The notes beneath the pieces were generated by a model. It did not search any database and was not told where the DNA came from. It was given only the letters and a program-made list of their open reading frames with translations. 64,000 nt of DNA from Triticum aestivum (lineage: Eukaryota; Streptophyta; Magnoliopsida; Poales; Poaceae). Position numbers and translations under genes: made by a program. Positions 57,713 to 64,000 of this stretch are shown here, in pieces (the first letter of the stretch is position 1; each line of letters begins with the position of its first letter). The stretch spans positions 210,136,113-210,200,112 of the forward strand of contig NC_057810.1 of NCBI RefSeq assembly GCF_018294505.1, written 5' to 3'.

Positions 57713-58609
57713 TGATAACCCACAAGTATAGGGGATCACAACAGTTTTCGAGGGTAGAGTATTCAACCCAAATTTATTGATTCGACAAAGGGGAGCCAAA
57801 GAATATTCTCAAATATTAGCAGTTGAGTTGTCAATTCAACCACACCTGGATAACTTAGTATCTGCAGCAAAGTATTTAGTAGCAAAGTAGTATGATAGTA
57901 ACAGTAACAGTGGCAAAAGTAACGGTAGCAGTTTTGTAGTAATTGTAACAGTAGCGACCGTAAAGTAAATAAGCAAAGCATAATATGTGAAAAGCTCGTA
58001 GGCATTGGATCAGTGATGGATAATTATGTCGGATGCGATTCCTCATGTAATAGTTATAACATAGGGTGACACAGAACTAGCTCCAGTTCATCAATGTAAT
58101 GTAGGCATGTATTCCGAATATAGTCATACGTGCTTATGGAAAAGAACTTGCATGACATCTTTTGTCCTACCCTCCTGTGGCAGCGGGGTCCTAGTGGAAA
58201 CTAAAGAATATTAAGGCCTCCTTTTAATAGAGTACCGGACCAAAGCATTAACACATAGTGAATACATGAACTCCTCAAACTACGGTCATCACCAAGAAGT
58301 ATCCCGATTATTGTCACTTCAGGATTGTCGGATCATAACACATAATAGGTGACTATAAACTTGCAAGATAGGATCAAGAACTCACATATATTCATGAAAA
58401 CATAATAGGTTCAGATCTGAAATCATGGCACTCGGGCCCTAGTGACAAGCATTAAGCATAGCAAAGTCATAGCAACATCAATCTCAAAACATAGTGGATA
58501 CTAGGGATCAAACCCTAACAAAACTAACTTGATTACATGGTAAATCTCATCCAACCCATCACCGTCTAGCAAGCCTACGATGGAGTTACTCACGCATGGC
58601 GGTGAGCAT
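57713..58609 (-). repeat. Partial 5' LTR of the minus-strand Athila element
   Basis: 897 bp collinear with the start of 40868-42264. It breaks off after GGTGAGCAT, where the plus-strand element begins. The missing outer part should lie beyond the window. Confidence 0.9.
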
Positions 58610-60184
58610 TGATACGTCTCCAATGTATCTATAATTTTTGATTGTTCCATGCTATTATATTACCCGTTGTGGATGTTTATGGGCTTTACTTTACACTTTT
58701 ATATCATTTTTGGGACTAACCTACTAACCGGAGGCCCAACCCGAATTGCTGTTTTTTTGCCTATTTCAGTGTTTCGAAGAAAAGGAATATCAAGCGGAGT
58801 CCAAATGGAATGAAACCTTCCGGAGCGATCTTTTTGGAACAAACATGATCCAGGGGACTTGGAGTGGACGTCAAGAAATAGAGGAGGCGGCCACGAGGGT
58901 GCTCGGCGCGCCCCCTGGAGGTGGGCGTGCCCCCCACCCTCATGGACCCCTCGAGCGTCCACCGACCTACTTCTTCCTCCTATATATATCCACGTACCCC
59001 GAAAACATCCAAGAGCACCACGAATAACTATTTCCACCGCTGCAACCTTCTGTATCCGCGAAATCCCATCTTGGAGCCTTCGCCGGCGCTCCGTCGGAGG
59101 GGGAATCAACCATGGAGGGCCTCTACATCATCTCCAAGGCCTCTCCGATGAGTTGTGAGTATTTTACTACAGACCTTCGGGTCCATAGTTATTATCTAGA
59201 TGGCTTCTTCTCTCTCTTTGAATCTCAATACAAAGTTCTCCTCAATCTTCTTGGAGATCTATTCGATGTAACTCTTTTTGCGGTGTGTTTGTTGAGATCC
59301 GATGAATTGTGGGTTTATGATCAAGTTTATCTATGAGAAATATTTAAATCTCCTTTGAATTCTTTTATGTGTGATTAAGTTATCTTTGCAAGTCTCTTTG
59401 AATTATCAGTTTGGTTTGGCCTACTAGATTGATTTTTCTTGCAATGGGAGAAGTGCTTAGCTTTGGGTTCAATCTTGCGGTGTCCTTTCCTAGTGACAGC
59501 AGGGGCAGCAAGGCACATATTGTATTGTTGCCATCGAGGATAAAAAGATGGGGTTTATATCATATTGCATGAGTTTATCCCTCTACATCATGTCATCTTT
59601 CTTAATGCGTTACTTTGTTCTTTATGAACTTAATACTCTAGATGCAAGCAGGAGTCGGTTGATGTATGGAGTAATAGTAGTAGATGCAGCCAGGAGTCGG
59701 TCTACTTGTCACGGACGTGATGCCTATATACATGATCATGCCTAGATAATCTCATAACTATTCGCTTTTCTATCAATTGCTCGACAATAATTTGTTCATC
59801 CACCGTAATACTTATGCTATCTTGAGAGAAGCCACTAGTGAAGCCTATGGCCCCCGGATCTATCTTTTATCATATAAGTTTACCATCTACTTTTGGTTGC
59901 ATCTTTTATTTTCCAATCTATATCATAAAAATACCAAAAATATTTATCTTATCATATTATCTCTATCAGATCTCACTTTCGCAATTGGCCGTGAAGGGAT
60001 GGACAACCCCTTTATTGTGTTGGTTGCAAGTTTCTTGTTTGTTTGTGTAGGTGCATGGGACTTTTGAGGATCCTCCTACTGGATTTATACCTTGGTTCTC
60101 AAAAACTGAGGGAAATACTTATGCTACTTTGCTGCATCACCCTTTCCTCTTCAAGGAAAACCAACACAAGCTCAAGACGTAGCA
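58610..60184 (+). repeat. 5' LTR of the plus-strand Athila-type element
   Basis: It runs from TGATACGTCTCCAATG to GACGTAGCA. The end is set by the CA before an 11-base spacer and the primer-binding site, by analogy with the minus-strand element. The family differs from the minus-strand LTRs, although both start TGATACGTCTCC. Confidence 0.75.
58981..58990 (+). promoter_or_regulatory. TATA box in the plus-strand Athila LTR
   Basis: TATATATATC after a CT-rich stretch (TTCTTCCTCC), about 370 bp into the LTR. Confidence 0.5.
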
Positions 60185-60195
60185 AGAAGGATTTC

Positions 60196-60210
60196 TGGCG
60201 CCGTTGCCGG
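60196..60210 (+). other. Primer-binding site of the plus-strand Athila element
   Basis: TGGCGCCGTTGCCGG, identical to that of the minus-strand element. Confidence 0.85.
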
Positions 60211-60399
60211 GGAGGTCTTCGCTCAAGTCAAGACAAACCAAGTACCCTTCACAAACTCATCTCCCTTGCATTACATTATTTGCCATTTGCCTCTCATTTT
60301 CCTCTCCCCCACCCTTGCCATTTTATTCGCCCTTCTTCCGTCCGATCTTGTGTTACCATGTGCCTTATTTTTGCTTGCATCTTCGCTTGCTAAAAGTTT

Positions 60400-60833
60400 A
60401 TGGATCCTCACCCACTTGCTAATCTGTTTAAGAGATCCAATTATTATGAACCTATTGCTAGTGAGTTGAGTGCACTAGATTATCTTTATGAGGTTTTGCT
60501 TGAAATTCGTGAATCTGAAAATTGTGATGAAGTACTTTATGAAGCAATTCATGATAGATATTTGAATAAAAGCATGATTGCAATGATTTTGTTATAAAAT
60601 CTATTGATGTAAATTGTGATAATAATATGCAAAACCCTAAGCTTGGGGATGCTAGTTTTGCTATGTCGTCTACTTGTTGCAATGATCATGATTGGGGTGA
60701 TTCTTCGTATGATCTTGAAAATTTATTTAAGCCCCATGGTGAATATGAGATTGATAATAATGTTTGCAATAATATTGAAAGTGGGTTTGGAAGAGTGTCA
60801 ACTTTAGATCCCACATATTTGGAGTATGTTTAA
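60400..60833 (+). pseudogene. Short acidic ORF of the plus-strand Athila-type element, frameshifted
   Basis: An ATG at 60400 opens a frame of 65 codons (MDPHPLANLF, LDYLYEVLLEIRESEN). After a shift near 60575 the reading continues to 60833 (NPKLGDASFAM, DWGDSSYDLENLF, ending LDPTYLEYV). Together they would give about 145 residues of acidic, Asn- and Asp-rich protein with no recognised domain. It occupies the gag position. I regard it as a characteristic but uncharacterised ORF of these elements, possibly a gag remnant. Confidence 0.45.
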
Positions 60834-63800
60834 TCTTATGATATTTTTGATAAAAGTGGGTTTGGAGAGGTCATGACTTTAGTTAATGTTAATCCCACTA
60901 TCTTGGAAGAGTGTCAACTTGCATGCATGTGGATCGTGTTGAGAATATGTATATGATAGCTATTTTGTTGAATTTGCTTCTGATCCTACATGTAGTTATT
61001 ATGAGAGAGGAAAATATGGTCGTAGAAATTTTTATCTTACTAAATTACCTCTCGTCATGTTGAGATTGCTATCGTCTCTTTCTTCTTCCTTGCATATGCT
61101 AGTTTTTGCTTGCCTTGAAAATTTGTTTGCTTATAATATGCCTATGCATAGGAAGTATGTTAGACTTAGATGTGTTTGTTACGTGTTTCATGATGCTCTC
61201 TTTGCGCTTCCATTCTTGTCTTTCATGTGAGCATCATTAAAATTATCTATGCCTAGCTAGGGGCGTTAAACGATAGCGCTTGTTGGGAAGCAACCCAATT
61301 TTATTTTTGTTTCTTGCTTTTTTCTTCTGTTTAGTAATAAATATTTCATCTATATTCTGTTTAGATGTGTTTTCATATTTTAATTAGTGTTTGTGCCAAG
61401 TAGAACCTATAGGATAACCTACGGTGATAGTTAATTCGATTCTGCTGAAAAACAGAAACTTTGCGCGCACAAAAATAATTTTAGTAATTCACAGAAACGT
61501 GATTTTGCGTTGATTCTTTTTGCTGTAGATCAGTATACAAATTCCCCAGAACTTCCAATATTTGTAGGTTATTTAAAGTTTCAGAAGTTTTCGAAAGTTA
61601 CAGATTGCTACAGACTGTTCTGTTTTTGACAGATTCTGTTTTTCGTGTGTTGTTTGCTTATTTTGATGCATCTATGGCTAGTATCGGGGGGTATGAACCA
61701 TATAGAAGTTGGAATACAGTAGGTTCAACACCAATATAAATAAAGAATGAGTTCATTACAGTACCTTATGTGGTGGTTTTTTTTCTTGCACTAACGGAGC
61801 TTATGAGATTTCCTGTTGAGTTTTGTGTTGTGAAGTTTTCAAGTTTTGGGTAAAGATTTGATGGACTATGGAATAAGGAGCGGCAAGAGCCTAAGCTTGG
61901 GGATGCCCATGGAACCCCAAGATATTCAAGGATAACCAAAAGCCTAAGCTTGGGGATGCCCCGGAAGGCATCCCCTCTTTCGTCTTCGTCTATCGATAAC
62001 TTTACTTGGAGCTATATTTTTATTGGCCACATGATCTGTGTTTTGCTTGGAGCGTCTTGTATGATATTAGTCTTTGCTTTTTAGTTTACCACAATAATCC
62101 TTGCTGTACACACCTTTTGGGAGAAGCCCACTTGATTAGAATTTATTAGAATACTCTATGTGCTTCACTTATATCTTTTGAGCTAGATAGTTTTTGCTCT
62201 AGTGCTTCACTTATATCTTTTATAGCACGGCGTAATTTTGTAGAAATTGTTAATCTCTCATGCTTCACTTATATTATTTTGAGTGTCTTTTAGAACAGCA
62301 TGGTATTTTCTATGGTTATAAAATTGGTCCTAGAATGATGGGCATCCAAGTTGGGTATAATAAAAACTATCATAGGAAGTGAATTGGATGCTATGATTAA
62401 TTTGATACTTGATAATTGTTTTGAGATATGGAGGTAGTGATATTAGAGTCATGCTAGTTGGGTAATTGTGAATTTAAAGAATGCTTGTGTTGAAGTTGGC
62501 AAGTCCCGTAGCATGCACGTATGGTAACCGTTGTGTAACAAATTTGAAATATGAGGTGTTCTTAAATTGCCATCCTTATGAGGTAGCGGTCGGGGACGAG
62601 TGATGGTCTTTTCCTACCAATCTATCCCCCTAGGAGCATGCGCGTAGTGCTTGGTTTTTGATGACTTGTAGATTTTTGCAATAAGTATATGAGTTCTTTA
62701 TGACTAATGTTGAGTCCATGGATTATACACACTCTTACCCTTCCATCATTACTAGCCTCTTCGGTACCGTGCATTGCCCTTTATCACCTTGAGAGTTGGT
62801 GCAAACTTCGCCGGTGCGTCCAAACCCCGTGATACGATACACTCTATCACACATAAACCTCCTTATATCTTCCTCAAAACAGCCACCATACCTACATATT
62901 ATGGCATTTCCATAGCCATTCCGAGATATATTGCCATGCAACTTTCCACCGTTCCGTTCATCATGACACGCATCATCATTTCATATTGCCTTGCATGATC
63001 ATGTAGTTGACATCGTATTTGTGTCAAAGCCACCATGCATAATTTTTCATACATGTCACTCTTGATTCATTGCCCATCCCGGTACACCGCCAGAGGCATT
63101 AATATAGAGTCATATCTTGTTCTAGTTTTGAGTTGTAATTCATGAGTTGTAAATAAATAGAAGTGTGATGATCATCATTATTAGAGCATTATCCCCAAAT
63201 AAAAAAAGAAAGGCCAAAGAAAAAAAAGGGAAAGGCCAAATAAAAAAAAGAGAAAGGCCCAAAAAAGGAGAAAAAGAAAATAAAAAGGGGGCAATATTAC
63301 TATATTTTTCCACACTTGTGCTTCAAAGTAGCACCATGTTCTTCATATAGAAAGTCTCTTATGTTGTCACTTTCATATACTAGTGGGAATTTTTCGTTAT
63401 AGAACTTGGCTTGTATATTCCTACGATGGGCTTCCTCAAAATTCCCTAGGTCTTCGTGAGCAAACAATTTGGATGCACACCCACTAGTTTCTTTTGTTGA
63501 GCTTTCATACATTTATAACTCTAGTGCATCCGTTGCATGACAATCCCTACTCCTCATGTTGACATCAATTGATGGGCGTCTCCACAGCCCATTGATTAGC
63601 CTCGTTAACATGAGACTTTCTTCCTTTTTTGTCTTCTCCATACAACCTCCATCATCATATTCTATTCCACCCATAGTGCTATATCCGTGGCTGACGCTCA
63701 TGTATTGCGTGAAAGTTGAAAAAAGTTAGAGATTACTAAAGTATGAAACAATTTCTTGGCTTGTCATCTGTGCAAGATGAGGGCATTCTTGTGTGACGAA

Positions 63801-64000
63801 AATGGAGCATGACCAAACTATATGATTTTGTAGGGATGAACTTTCTTTAACCATGATATTTTGAGAAGACATGATTGCTTAGTTAGTATGGTTGAAGTAT
63901 TTCTATTTCTTATGTCAACATGAACTTTTATTTTGAATCATTTGGATCTGAACATTCATGCCACAATAAATAAAATTACATTGAGAATTATGCTAGGTAG
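60834..64000 (+). other. Non-coding interior of the plus-strand Athila-type element
   Basis: Mostly AT-rich, without long frames. The phrase CCTAAGCTTGGGGATGCC, close to the polypurine tract of this group, occurs at about 61890 and 61942 (a partial copy at 60639). No second LTR is reached. Confidence 0.6.
63199..63292 (+). repeat. Purine-rich degenerate tandem repeat
   Basis: A/G-rich units of about 21-23 bp, each an A run followed by GAAAGGCC, repeat about three times and then decay into GGAGAAAAAGAAAAT. Confidence 0.7.

Larger units (their letters stand above)
40868..58609 (-). mobile_element. Athila-type Gypsy element lacking reverse transcriptase and integrase
   Basis: On the minus strand: a partial 5' LTR (57713-58609, cut by another element), a primer-binding site complementary to tRNA-Asp, gag, protease, an extra Athila-type ORF, a non-coding tail with polypurine tract, and the complete 3' LTR (40868-42264). 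A Copia element (43281-52059) sits in the tail. Only about 770 bp separate protease and extra ORF, so the pol enzymes are absent. It must have moved, if at all, with proteins from a relative. The class resembles the Sabrina/WHAM/Fatima group, from memory. Confidence 0.88.
58610..64000 (+). mobile_element. Second Athila-type Gypsy element, plus strand, 3' part outside window
   Basis: The element starts exactly inside the LTR of the minus-strand Athila element (preceding bases AGCAT, the expected 5-bp duplication). It has a 1575-bp LTR, the TGGCGCCGTTGCCGG primer-binding site, and at least 3.8 kb of mostly non-coding interior. One short acidic ORF near the start is the only coding feature. Nothing resembling pol is present in the visible part. 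Confidence 0.85.

Noticed and set aside
63199..63292. Purine-rich tract as a CRISPR-like or satellite array
   Set aside because: Too few and too degenerate units, no spacers, eukaryotic context.

Overview
The window is a stretch of grass nuclear DNA, almost certainly from the tribe Triticeae (wheat, Aegilops or barley type). The basis is the kind of repeats present: BARE/Angela-like Copia LTRs of about 1.75 kb, Athila-type LTRs that begin TGATACGTCTCC, a LARD with LTRs near 4 kb, and Stowaway, Tourist-like and other MITEs. Family names come from memory and were not searched. I see no rRNA, tRNA or CRISPR array, and only one gene that looks intact.

Layout. 1-9147: a Tat-lineage Gypsy element on the minus strand, cut off by the window start. 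It carries broken gag-pol with two RNase H domains, a spliced coiled-coil ORF on the opposite strand, and two tandem arrays. 9148-13885: gene-poor DNA with a Stowaway remnant, a 1.3-kb TAA-flanked Harbinger-type element carrying a two-exon GRF zinc-finger gene, and a nest of three MITEs. 13886-19402: an open, exon-like frame split by a deleted BARE-like Copia element with an intact GGTAG target duplication. 20436-21842: an Athila-type solo LTR. 22142-22914: a Mutator-like element with long terminal inverted repeats. 24049-24516: a Copia 3' fragment. 24517-38645: an old, intron-containing pseudogene of vacuolar H+-ATPase catalytic subunit A (minus strand), split by a 12-kb non-coding LARD (25281-37285) with a perfect CTTAG duplication. 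One LARD LTR carries a MITE that is absent from the other LTR.

40868-58609 is an Athila-type Gypsy element (minus strand) with gag, protease and an extra ORF but no reverse transcriptase or integrase. A nearly intact young BARE-like Copia element (43281-52059) lies inside it, and its 5' LTR is cut by a second, plus-strand Athila-type element that runs from 58610 past the window end.

The relations that matter are nesting and insertion order rather than operons or pathways. On the left the VHA-A pseudogene is oldest, then the LARD, then the MITE. On the right the minus-strand Athila element is older than both the Copia element and the plus-strand Athila element. The strongest candidates for something uncommon are the Harbinger-borne GRF gene, the antisense gene of the Tat element with its structured tandem units, the exon-like frame split by Copia, and the putative separate leader of the extra ORF in the pol-less Athila element.
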